From NCBI GenBank assembly GCA_014730235.1, contig WJIO01000336.1, positions 1 to 9,459 of the forward strand: a stretch of 9,459 bases of DNA, given 5' to 3'. Under the pieces are notes generated by a model. The model was not told the origin of the DNA. It searched no databases and was given only the letters and a program-made list of their open reading frames with translations. Positions within the stretch are counted from its first letter, which is position 1. Each line of letters starts with the position of its first letter. This DNA is from Candidatus Poribacteria bacterium. Lineage in GTDB: Bacteria; Poribacteria; DTPJ01; WJIO01. Shown piece by piece: positions 1 to 6,122 of this stretch. Both the position numbers and the translations under genes were made by a program.

Positions 1-443
1 GAAGAAGCACCTGTGATTCGTATGGCTGCACCGTTGTCGTCGGGCCATGTCTCTCCGTAGGTTTTACCGTTTCTGATGGTAAAACCCTTTACTATTGAGT
101 TTTCATCTTCTCCATTATGAAAATAGAATCCCCGGCGTCCACCTAATCCCTGACAGTCTATAATGCAATTTTCAGGACCGTTTTCTGATTTAACCTCAAT
201 TGATTTTCCACCAAAATCCAGGTTCACATTACCTGTACCTGTATATATACCATCCATTACGATGACTGTATCGTCGTTGACAGCCGCGTCTATACCATCC
301 TGAATCTTGTTAAAAGGATCAAAAATAGCACCACTTCCACCGGAAGCTGCTTCGGCATCTACATATATATTACTGGCACTAACCATGCCTGTTATAAATA
401 TTATACCCAGATATACTAACACAGCCTTAGAAAATATTTTCAT
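1..443 (-). CDS. Secreted right-handed beta-helix (pectin-lyase-like) protein, 3' end outside window
   Basis: The reverse strand reads ATG at 443-441 and stays open for 147 codons to the left edge, so only the N-terminus is present. Residues 1-23 form a signal peptide (Lys near the start, hydrophobic stretch VLVYLGIIFITGMV, VSA cleavage-like site), so the protein is exported. The mature start NIYVDAEAASGGSG, then DPFNKIQDGIDAAVNDDTVIVMDGIY at about 42-67, matches the first rungs of the DUF1565/parallel beta-helix family (IYVD..G..G..PF.tIq.Ai..A..gDtv.v..G.Y). Later GxxxxFTIRNG (about 116-126) is another helix rung. AAGGGG (451-456, read on the minus strand) lies 7 bases before the ATG and supports this start. 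The gene follows the FG-GAP gene by 38 bases in the same direction, so the two are probably co-transcribed. Family members bind or cleave polysaccharides or act as surface proteins. No catalytic residue can be named from this fragment. Confidence 0.85.
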   Translation of the reverse strand, partial: MKIFSKAVLVYLGIIFITGMVSASNIYVDAEAASGGSGAIFDPFNKIQDGIDAAVNDDTVIVMDGIYTGTGNVNLDFGGKSIEVKSENGPENCIIDCQGLGGRRGFYFHNGEDENSIVKGFTIRNGKTYGETWPDDNGAAIRITGAS

Positions 444-481
444 TTCCTTTCCCCTTAGTATTCCTTTGAATAAATTAGAAT

Positions 482-2251
482 TTATCTTTTTAATATCATC
501 TTGGCAGTTTGTTGGAAATCTCTGCCAATTATCCGGCAAAAATAGATGCCTGATGATACTTTCTCACCTTTGTCATTTTTTCCATCCCAATATGCTGCAA
601 GCTCTTTAGAAGCATATAATCCTGGAAATTTAAATCCCATATTCATAGAACGTACCAGGCATCCAGAGGAATCATATATGTTTATTGTAATATTACTTTG
701 CTCAGCCAATTGGTATGGAATCCAGGTTTCAGGATTAAATGGGTTGGGATAATTGGGTAAGAGGCGAGATTTATATTTTTTATCATAATCAGTATAAGAT
801 TTAAAATCTTTATTACCTGATATGGGGTTTGCTTTAGAATCATCAACAGACCAAAAACTTTCTTCTGCATTTATAACCTGGTTTGCCTTAATATTTGTCA
901 ATTTTGTAACTATACCTGATGGCCAGAATATATTTAATACATTGATAAAATCATTATTTCCCAGGCCAAATTCAACAACGGGGCTATTTTGTGAACCATA
1001 TCCAGAACCCCTGGTTGTCTCTCTGATCAAATTAATTCCACCGACGGATAAATTTAAACGGGTACCAATACCATCTCTGTTGCTTGAAGTACCTGTGAGT
1101 TTTATATACAGCCAGTTATTATCAGAACCATTATTCAGGTATAATTTATTGGCTTTGGTTGTGTAGGTTGTATATAGATCCAGATCACCATCGCTGTCAT
1201 AATCACTAAAAATAGCACTCCAGCTATTACCAAAGTCACCTAAACCGACTTCATGAGTCACTTCTTCAAAGGAGCCATCACCTTTATTATGAAACATGAC
1301 AGACCAGCCGTTCCATACTGCTAGGTATAAGTCAAGATGACCATCATTATCGTAATCACCAAAGGCAGGAGTGCTTTCCTTTCCTATATAGCTTATACCA
1401 AGTTCTGGGGCAACGTTTGTGAAAGTTCCATCGTTTTCATTGCGATACAGATAAACTTCCCTGCCTCCATCTACACATAAATCCAGGTCACCGTCGTTAT
1501 CATAATCGGCAAAAGCCGCTCCTGTACTTATATCGGGAATATCCACACCTGCATCTTCTGCTACGTCCTTAAATCCAAAACTATCATTGCGGTATAAAAG
1601 GTTTGACTCACCTTTATTAGTTACATATAAATCCATATCGCCGTCATTGTCATAATCAGCCCAGGTTCCACATCGCCCATTACCAGGATGCGCTACGTTC
1701 ATCTCCTGAGCTACATCTTCAAAGCTTTTTCCGCTTCTGTTTTTGTAAAGTATATTCGGTGCAGATTCGTTTGTTACATAAATATCCAGAAAGCTATCGT
1801 TATTAAAATCGGCAAAAGCCGCGCTTCTACCCCTGTTTGGGTTATTGATTCTTACATCCCTTGTAGCATCCCGGAATATTCCTGCACCTTCGTTTTGAAA
1901 GAATATATCCCAGCCATCGTTTACAGGTATATAAAGGTCTGGATCACCGTCGTTATCATAATCACCAAATACAGCACCAACTCCATCACCTTTTACAAAT
2001 ATACCGGCTTCTATAGTAGCATCGCTGAAAGTACCATCTCCGTTGTTGCGATATAGTATATCATGGGGATCGGCAGATACATAAAGATCCAGATCACCGT
2101 CCACATCATAATCAACAAATGCAAGTCCATTGCCCACTTCGGCTCCGGGAACATCTGCTTCCTCAGTGAAATCGGTGAAAGTTGCGCATATTCCGTATGA
2201 TATTCCCATTAAAAAAAATGGGATAATCATTATTAAAAACTTCTTAAACAT
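482..2251 (-). CDS. Secreted FG-GAP/VCBS beta-propeller protein with ASPIC/UnbV domain and C-terminal FlgD-like sorting tag
   Basis: The protein has 589 residues. A signal peptide covers about 1-23 (MFKKFLIMIIPFFLMGISYG). Seven repeats about 50 residues apart each carry an acidic DxDxDGD-type calcium-binding loop followed by LDLYV, at about 47-55, 97-105, 148-156, 199-207, 249-257, 299-307 and 350-358. This fits a seven-bladed FG-GAP/VCBS propeller. The third loop (DFNNDSFLD) is degenerate. Residues about 390-462 match ASPIC/UnbV (GIGTRLNLSVGG, GSGYGSQNS, FGLG, WPSG). Residues 497-589 start with NYPNPFNPETWIPYQLA and continue as a FlgD-like beta domain (AAYWDGKND, VSSGIYFCRI) ending in KMILKR, which resembles tags for secretion or surface anchoring. 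The role is probably an extracellular calcium-stabilised binding protein; the ligand is unknown. The start is supported by GGTGAT 8 bases upstream (2260-2265) and a good promoter. Cys22 is not in a lipobox, so it is not called a lipoprotein. Confidence 0.93.
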   Translation of the reverse strand: MFKKFLIMIIPFFLMGISYGICATFTDFTEEADVPGAEVGNGLAFVDYDVDGDLDLYVSADPHDILYRNNGDGTFSDATIEAGIFVKGDGVGAVFGDYDNDGDPDLYIPVNDGWDIFFQNEGAGIFRDATRDVRINNPNRGRSAAFADFNNDSFLDIYVTNESAPNILYKNRSGKSFEDVAQEMNVAHPGNGRCGTWADYDNDGDMDLYVTNKGESNLLYRNDSFGFKDVAEDAGVDIPDISTGAAFADYDNDGDLDLCVDGGREVYLYRNENDGTFTNVAPELGISYIGKESTPAFGDYDNDGHLDLYLAVWNGWSVMFHNKGDGSFEEVTHEVGLGDFGNSWSAIFSDYDSDGDLDLYTTYTTKANKLYLNNGSDNNWLYIKLTGTSSNRDGIGTRLNLSVGGINLIRETTRGSGYGSQNSPVVEFGLGNNDFINVLNIFWPSGIVTKLTNIKANQVINAEESFWSVDDSKANPISGNKDFKSYTDYDKKYKSRLLPNYPNPFNPETWIPYQLAEQSNITINIYDSSGCLVRSMNMGFKFPGLYASKELAAYWDGKNDKGEKVSSGIYFCRIIGRDFQQTAKMILKR

Positions 2252-2300
2252 CAGAACATATCACCGTGAGGAAACTAGAAATTGATACTATATTCAGTTA

Positions 2301-2329
2301 AATATAGCACTTATGGTTTCTTTGGTCAA
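2301..2329 (-). promoter_or_regulatory. Sigma70-like promoter for the two secreted-protein genes
   Basis: Read on the minus strand, TTGACC (2329-2324) is separated by exactly 17 bases from TATATT (2306-2301). Each hexamer matches the consensus at 5 of 6 positions. Transcription would start near 2294, giving a leader of about 43 bases before the ATG at 2251. The -35 box lies only 23 bases from the left end of the foldback element. Confidence 0.65.
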
Positions 2330-2352
2330 GCGAAAAATATTTGTATTAATAA

Positions 2353-2376
2353 GAACCTGTCCCAAATTAGTAGGTT
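2353..2376 (+). repeat. Left terminal inverted repeat, 24 bp
   Basis: This is the perfect reverse complement of 2611-2634. Its outer 13 bases (2353-2365) also pair with 2375-2387, so the left end alone folds into a 13-bp hairpin with a 9-base loop. Confidence 0.9.
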
Positions 2377-2395
2377 GGGACAGGTTCCGTTTTTA
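2353..2395 (+). terminator. Terminator-like stem-loop at left end of the element
   Basis: GAACCTGTCCCAA (2353-2365) pairs perfectly with TTGGGACAGGTTC (2375-2387) around the loop ATTAGTAGG. It is followed by CCG and a run of five T (2390-2394). On the plus strand this has the form of an intrinsic terminator. No plus-strand gene ends upstream, since the neighbouring gene reads away to the left. Any effect would be to block transcription entering the element from its left side, or the fold may simply be part of the mobile end. Confidence 0.35.
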
Positions 2396-2426
2396 CCAAG
2401 CATAAATTTTATGTCCGTGAAAACTT

Positions 2427-2548
2427 TGGCTCTTCCGGCTTGAGTGGGATAAAGATAAGAAACTTCTTTATGCTGTCATTCCTGCGAAAACAGGAATGAC
2501 AAGCTGAGAGAATTTTCAATTATAACCACACTGAACCCGGAAGAACCA
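2427..2548. repeat. Inner inverted repeat arms of the element
   Basis: TGGCTCTTCCGG (2427-2438) pairs with CCGGAAGAACCA (2537-2548) at 11 of 12 positions. The midpoint is 2487.5, the same as that of the central hairpin, so arms and hairpin form one nested fold. Confidence 0.6.
2475..2500. repeat. Central palindromic hairpin
   Basis: GTCATTCCTG and CAGGAATGAC form a perfect 10-bp stem around CGAAAA. One further T-A pair (2474/2501) and a GCT/AGC extension with a bulged A are possible. The sequence resembles the widespread GTCATTCC(C/T)GCGAAA-type REP-like palindromes found between genes in many bacteria. Confidence 0.75.
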
Positions 2549-2580
2549 GAAAATATAGTCATAATTAATTTAAAGGCTTA

Positions 2581-2601
2581 TCAGGAGCTTCGCCCTCCTG
2601 A
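2581..2601. repeat. Small hairpin near right end of the element
   Basis: TCAGGAG (2581-2587) pairs with CTCCTGA (2595-2601) around the loop CTTCGCC. The stem is 7 bp and perfect. It lies 9 bases inside the right terminal repeat. Confidence 0.6.
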
Positions 2602-2610
2602 ATTGTGAAT

Positions 2611-2634
2611 AACCTACTAATTTGGGACAGGTTC
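2611..2634 (-). repeat. Right terminal inverted repeat, 24 bp
   Basis: This is the exact reverse complement of 2353-2376. Unlike the left end it has no adjacent partner for TTGGGACAGGTTC, so the two ends are identical in the repeat but differ in local folding. Confidence 0.9.
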
Positions 2635-2649
2635 GAGCAGGATGAATAC

Positions 2650-2678
2650 TTGAAATGAATACAGAAATAAGGTAATAT
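2650..2678 (+). promoter_or_regulatory. Possible promoter for the methyltransferase gene
   Basis: TTGAAA (2650-2655) is followed after 17 bases by TAATAT (2673-2678). The -35 matches 5 of 6 and the -10 matches 4 of 6 consensus positions. It lies just outside the right end of the foldback element and about 50 bases before the ATG at 2727. The surrounding DNA is very AT-rich, so chance matches are likely. Confidence 0.4.
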
Positions 2679-2726
2679 ATGTTCCATTAGAAATATTAAA
2701 GCAAACTAATATTGATGGTTAAATAA

Positions 2727-3521
2727 ATGATTCACAAAAATATTATCAATACATACAGTGATTTAGCCCGATCAGGTAAATTTCCTGATGATACATATCT
2801 TCATAGAGATTTACTGAAGCTGATAAAAGACAGAGTTGGGAATACAGATCGGCTTAATATTTTGGATGTAGGTAGCGGCGCTGGTTACTTTGGTCTTAAC
2901 CTTACCCAAATGGAACATAATGTAACAATGATTGACCCATCTTATTCTGCTTTGCGTTTGGCCGGAAAGCGGGTTAAATATAGTAATATAAATTCAAAGG
3001 TAAATATAGTTGTGGGTGATGGGGAAATGTTACCTTTTACAAAGGATAAATTTGATATTATTGTTTGTATCTTTGTGTTTTCCCATCTTGAATCACCATC
3101 TAAAGCTTTATCAGAAATTGCCAGGGTTTTATGTAAAAACAGTAAAGCCTTAATATCCTTTGAGAATAAATTATGGCATGTGATTTCCAATTCTCTGAAA
3201 GAGGATTATAAACAGGCTTTTTCTCTGCTTCTTAAAGATAAACCTGCCATAAAAGCCTATGATATTTTACCACCAGTAAAGCTTTATACACTTTCAGAAA
3301 TACAGGAGATGTGCAATTCCTGCGGTCTGGATATTATTTCTGTATCAGGTTTAAGATACCTGACAGCCTTTCAGGAAGTGTTAAAAGGCATAGGAACTAC
3401 AGACGCTGAAAAGATACTTATATCAGATAAAAATGCCGGTGATCTGGAAAAAATATTATCTGATAATAAAGATTTTTTGCAAATAGCGCGTCATTTTTTA
3501 GTGGAGTGTTCGCCGGTTTAG
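2727..3521 (+). CDS. SAM-dependent methyltransferase, class I (UbiE/Methyltransf_11 type)
   Basis: The 264-residue protein has a Rossmann-like methyltransferase core. Motif I is ILDVGSGAGYFG (45-56), which binds the SAM methionine and adenosine side. Asp70 in TMIDPS is the usual acidic residue that contacts the ribose. GDGEMLPF (97-104) is motif II, FDIIVCIFVFSHLESP (109-124) motif III, and ALSEIARVLCKNSKALISF (127-145) the post-motif. The C-terminal part (about 150-264) is a variable cap that probably sets substrate choice and gives no further clue. Small molecules, quinones, sugars or lipids are all possible. The start is fixed because an in-frame TAA (2724-2726) directly precedes the ATG; no good ribosome-binding site is visible. 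It is separated by 120 bases and a promoter from the next gene, so it is probably its own unit. Confidence 0.85.
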   Translation: MIHKNIINTYSDLARSGKFPDDTYLHRDLLKLIKDRVGNTDRLNILDVGSGAGYFGLNLTQMEHNVTMIDPSYSALRLAGKRVKYSNINSKVNIVVGDGEMLPFTKDKFDIIVCIFVFSHLESPSKALSEIARVLCKNSKALISFENKLWHVISNSLKEDYKQAFSLLLKDKPAIKAYDILPPVKLYTLSEIQEMCNSCGLDIISVSGLRYLTAFQEVLKGIGTTDAEKILISDKNAGDLEKILSDNKDFLQIARHFLVECSPV

Positions 3522-3528
3522 TTTTTGG

Positions 3529-3557
3529 TTTACAAAATACTGCTATTGTGTTATAAA
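3529..3557 (+). promoter_or_regulatory. Sigma70-like promoter for the six-gene cluster
   Basis: TTTACA (3529-3534), a 17-base spacer and TATAAA (3552-3557) match the consensus at 5 of 6 positions in each hexamer. The start of transcription would be near 3564, giving a leader of roughly 78 bases before the GTG start at 3642. The leader contains a weak imperfect stem (CGGG at 3576-3579 with CCCG at 3591-3594) that is not followed by a T-run. Confidence 0.6.
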
Positions 3558-3628
3558 CAAGCGTGGAAAATTAAACGGGGGGTTAAAACTCCCGAATGAA
3601 TAGAAACTCATTAAGTTTTCAGAATGTC

Positions 3629-3635
3629 AGGAGGG
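3629..3635 (+). promoter_or_regulatory. Strong Shine-Dalgarno that selects the GTG start at 3642
   Basis: AGGAGGG lies 6 bases before GTG (3642-3644), the ideal spacing. It lies inside the reading frame opened by the upstream ATG at 3624, which itself has no ribosome-binding site. The annotated protein should therefore start at the GTG. Confidence 0.8.
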
Positions 3636-3641
3636 AATATT

Positions 3642-4538
3642 GTGAAGGTTTTATCATATAAAAGCAACAAAGGAGACCGGATTGGTCTGGAAACCAATCG
3701 CGGTATAATTGATTTTTCTGCCGGATTGCAGTTATATATATTGGTTGAGAAAGAGGAAACGACTCCGATAATTACAGATATTATGAGCCTTATAAAGAGC
3801 GGGATGTTTGATGATGAATTGTTCTCCCAGGTATTGGATTTCCTGGAACGTCATAAACTGGTAGATCGCTATATTGTGCCGGAAAAAGTTGTCCTTAATC
3901 CACCTATAACAAATCCATCAAAAATCGTCGCATTGGGACTAAACTACGCCAGTCATGCGGAAGAATCAGGCAGAGAAGCTCCGGAAGAGCCTGTTATATT
4001 CTGCAAAGCCCCTTCGGCTATTATTGGTCCTGAAGATAAGGTTGAAATAGATCCGGAGATCGGGAGAGTTGATCCGGAAGTTGAGATGGCTGTTATTATA
4101 AAGCACAAAGCCTGTAACGTATCCAGTGCTGATGCTGATAAATATATTGCCGGTTATACCATATTAAATGATATAAGCGCAAGGGACATGCAGAGCGCTG
4201 ATTTTGAAAAACGTAACCCCTGGTTCAGGTCTAAGAGCTTTGATACATTCTGCCCTATCGGGCCCTGCGTTGTGCTTCCTGATGAAATATCGTCAACCGA
4301 AGAATTGAATCTGGAAATTAAGGTAAACGGTGAAATAAGGCAAAAAAGCAATACCAAATATCTTATATTCAAAATACCTCAGCTTATTGAATATATTTCC
4401 CAGATAATAACCCTGGAACCCGGGGACATTATATCCACAGGAACACCAGAAGGTATTGCACCTATACAGCCCGGTGATGTAATGGAAGCCACTGTTGAAA
4501 AAATAGGCACACTTGTAAATTATGTCCGTTCAAAATAA
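3642..4538 (+). CDS. Fumarylacetoacetate hydrolase (FAH) family enzyme, acylpyruvase/diketo-acid hydrolase type
   Basis: With the GTG start the protein has 298 residues, normal for the FAH family, and begins MKVLSYKSNKGDRIGLETN. The FAH catalytic domain runs from about residue 92 to 298. Visible signatures are GLNYASHAEE (99-108), PVIFCKAPSAIIGP (117-130), the metal-site residues Glu146 and Glu148 (DPEVEMAVII) with Asp177 (GYTILNDISARDMQ), WFRSKSFDTFCPIGP (194-208) and ISTGTPEGI (264-272). The family uses Mg or Mn to cleave or decarboxylate diketo acids, giving pyruvate or oxaloacetate products; members act in aromatic and in deoxy-sugar catabolism. The transporter starts 10 bases after the stop. 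With sugar-type neighbours a 2,4-diketo-3-deoxy-sugar-acid hydrolase role is plausible, but the exact substrate cannot be read from sequence. Confidence 0.9.
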   Translation: MKVLSYKSNKGDRIGLETNRGIIDFSAGLQLYILVEKEETTPIITDIMSLIKSGMFDDELFSQVLDFLERHKLVDRYIVPEKVVLNPPITNPSKIVALGLNYASHAEESGREAPEEPVIFCKAPSAIIGPEDKVEIDPEIGRVDPEVEMAVIIKHKACNVSSADADKYIAGYTILNDISARDMQSADFEKRNPWFRSKSFDTFCPIGPCVVLPDEISSTEELNLEIKVNGEIRQKSNTKYLIFKIPQLIEYISQIITLEPGDIISTGTPEGIAPIQPGDVMEATVEKIGTLVNYVRSK

Positions 4539-4548
4539 TCAGGATTAG

Positions 4549-5712
4549 ATGAATATGGGCAAATATATTTCCCGTGATCTAAAGATTTTATCTATCGCTT
4601 TCTTTTTCCTGTTCATGGGATCGTCATTCCAGCAGTTTGTCCGACCTTATTTACAGGAAAGCACAAGCTGGAGCGAAATGCAAATATCGGCCATACTGAT
4701 AACGCTTTACAGTGTTATCATGGTATGGCGGATATTTATACAATATTCCGTAAAGTTGTTAGGTGATTATTTTTCCATTGTATTGGCTTCTTTAACTTAC
4801 TCCGGTTTTGTGCTTGTTTTATATCTGACAAAACAGTATCCACTGGTCATACTGGCGGCGTTAGTATGGGGATGGGGTGGCGCTTCTTTATGGATTGTAA
4901 GCAGTACTCAGGTTTTAGATGCTGTTAGTCAGTCCAGATACGGCCGGGCCTCGGGTATATTTTATGGCGCAACTCATGCCGGATTTGCCATAGGTGTATT
5001 ATTGCTGGGTAGAATGGGTCAACAGTATGGCAAGGATGCCATATTACTTACAGCCCTTACGGCTATGGTAATCGGCAATGTGGCTATGCTGTCTGTACCC
5101 CGAAGACGGGTTAATCGGGAAACAGGGATACGGACGTTGTTTTCGGTTATGCGCAGCACCAAGGCCAAAATCGTAAGTTTTTTCCTGTTTGCCTCTGCCC
5201 TGGGTTTTGGTTTTCTGTTAGGAGCTTTTACCGGTGTTGCTAGGGCCAAGGAAGAAAGCTTTATCTACCTGGCAAATGCGGCTTTTTTGTTTCCTCTGGC
5301 CAGGTTTATTGTAAGTCTGGTAGGAGGAAGTATATCCGATAAGCTGGGAAGAGCTAAGACCTTAATCTTACCATTTTTTGTCTGTTCTGCTGGATTGTTT
5401 CTCGCTGGTTTATGGTCGAATATTTTTACCATTGGCATAAGCGCCTTTGGTCTGGGGTTACTGGGAGGTCTTGTTCCTGTGGCAGCTATGGCTATAATCG
5501 GTGATTCGGCTAACATTGAGCGTCGGCATCTGGCATTTGGTGCTCTGTTCTTCTGGCGGGATCTGGGTGTAGTATTTTCCCTGTCTCTTGGACAATACCT
5601 GTTAGTCCGACTGGGGGAATTCCACCAGTGTTTTATTATATTTGCCTTTATATTTCTTGTTTGCGCTTTATTATCTATTGTTCTTATAAAACGGGAGGCT
5701 GAGGCATTTTAA
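4549..5712 (+). CDS. Major facilitator superfamily (MFS) transporter
   Basis: The 387-residue protein is almost entirely hydrophobic, with about twelve membrane segments in two six-helix halves joined by a basic loop (VPRRRVNRETG, about 183-193). GGSISDKLGRAKT (259-271) is an MFS motif A-like loop in the second half; the matching loop in the first half is not conserved. The C-terminus KREAEAF is short and charged. It lies in the inner membrane and is expected to be a secondary transporter; the substrate is unknown. Given its position directly after the FAH gene, uptake of the compound degraded by the cluster is a reasonable inference. AGGA (4541-4544) is 4 bases from ATG 4549 and 10 bases from a second in-frame ATG at 4555, so the start may be two codons later. 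Confidence 0.88.
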   Translation: MNMGKYISRDLKILSIAFFFLFMGSSFQQFVRPYLQESTSWSEMQISAILITLYSVIMVWRIFIQYSVKLLGDYFSIVLASLTYSGFVLVLYLTKQYPLVILAALVWGWGGASLWIVSSTQVLDAVSQSRYGRASGIFYGATHAGFAIGVLLLGRMGQQYGKDAILLTALTAMVIGNVAMLSVPRRRVNRETGIRTLFSVMRSTKAKIVSFFLFASALGFGFLLGAFTGVARAKEESFIYLANAAFLFPLARFIVSLVGGSISDKLGRAKTLILPFFVCSAGLFLAGLWSNIFTIGISAFGLGLLGGLVPVAAMAIIGDSANIERRHLAFGALFFWRDLGVVFSLSLGQYLLVRLGEFHQCFIIFAFIFLVCALLSIVLIKREAEAF

Positions 5713-5713
5713 T

Positions 5714-6100
5714 ATGTTGAATCTGCGTAAACGTCTGGGAGAAAAAGGTGAAAGTGTTGCTGCTAAATTTCTTAAACGCAAAGGATACAGTATTATAGAA
5801 AAAAATTTTAGCTGCAAACTTGGTGAAATAGACATTATTGCAGAAAAAGATAATACTATTATTTTCACCGAGGTAAGAACCAAAAATACAGATGAATTCG
5901 GTACACCCCAGGAATCTATAACCCCTAATAAAATTAAGCATATATCAAGAGTTGCCTTATATTATATTAAAGCTAATAAACTCTTTAAACGAAGCTGTCG
6001 TTTTGATGTAATTGCAGTAAATTATGCAAATAATTTCAAGAAACCCAGTGTAGAACATATTGAAAACGCGTTTTACTTAAGCAATAGATATAGGTATTAA
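5714..6100 (+). CDS. yraN: YraN/UPF0102 family putative nuclease-fold protein
   Basis: The 128-residue protein is the usual length for UPF0102. It shows the family pattern in order: GEKGESVAAKFLKRKGYSIIEKNF (about 9-32), GEIDIIAEKDNTIIFTEVRTK (about 37-57), FGTPQESITPNKIKHI (about 62-77) and RFDVIAV (about 97-103). The E-D-ExK-like arrangement (Glu38, Asp40, Glu53, with Arg55 where most members have Lys) resembles the PD-(D/E)XK nuclease core, but activity is not well established for the family. GAGG (5701-5704) lies 9 bases before the ATG, inside the last codons of the transporter gene, and only one base separates the two genes, so they are probably co-transcribed. A housekeeping gene of this kind is unexpected in a metabolic cluster. 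It is AT-rich compared with its neighbours. Confidence 0.85.
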   Translation: MLNLRKRLGEKGESVAAKFLKRKGYSIIEKNFSCKLGEIDIIAEKDNTIIFTEVRTKNTDEFGTPQESITPNKIKHISRVALYYIKANKLFKRSCRFDVIAVNYANNFKKPSVEHIENAFYLSNRYRY

Positions 6101-6122
6101 ATTTATCTAGTGAGGTAAGTCT

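Larger units (their letters stand above)
2353..2634. mobile_element. MITE-like foldback element, 282 bp, non-coding
   Basis: Both ends carry the same 24-bp sequence in inverted orientation with no mismatch (2353-2376 and 2611-2634, outer end GAACCTGTCCCAAATTAGTA). The interior has no credible ORF but contains nested inverted repeats: a 10-bp hairpin (2475-2500), outer arms with one mismatch (2427-2438 with 2537-2548) centred on the same point, and a small hairpin near the right end (2581-2601). Short length, perfect terminal inverted repeats and no coding capacity are the features of a miniature inverted-repeat element mobilised in trans. No target-site duplication is visible: the left flank ends ATTAATAA and the right flank begins GAGCAG. 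It could instead be a structured intergenic repeat of the REP/BIME kind rather than a classical transposon. Confidence 0.65.

Noticed and set aside
470-485. AT-only palindrome ATAAATT-AG-AATTTAT at the end of the FG-GAP gene as a terminator or operator
   Set aside because: A 7-bp A/T stem with a 2-base centre is too weak and cannot form a normal hairpin loop; it overlaps the stop codon and is probably chance.
307-609. Plus-strand ORF of 100 residues
   Set aside because: It overlaps the ends of two well-supported minus-strand genes and shows no family pattern.
1688-2056. Plus-strand ORF of 122 residues opposite the FG-GAP gene
   Set aside because: It is the antisense image of the repeated aspartate-rich loops and has no start signal or recognisable domain.
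2186-2188. Lipoprotein cysteine at residue 22 of the FG-GAP protein
   Set aside because: The preceding residues (SYGI) do not form a lipobox; a type I signal peptide fits better.
2344-2645. Target-site duplication flanking the foldback element
   Set aside because: The left flank (ATTAATAA) and right flank (GAGCAG) share no matching short direct repeat at any reasonable end position.
3576-3594. Imperfect GC stem in the leader before the FAH gene as terminator or riboswitch
   Set aside because: Only four perfect GC pairs are continuous, one pair is wobble and one is mismatched, and no T-run follows. No known riboswitch core is recognised.
5671-5941. Two overlapping minus-strand ORFs opposite yraN
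   Set aside because: They lie antisense to a conserved family gene in AT-rich DNA, with no ribosome-binding site.
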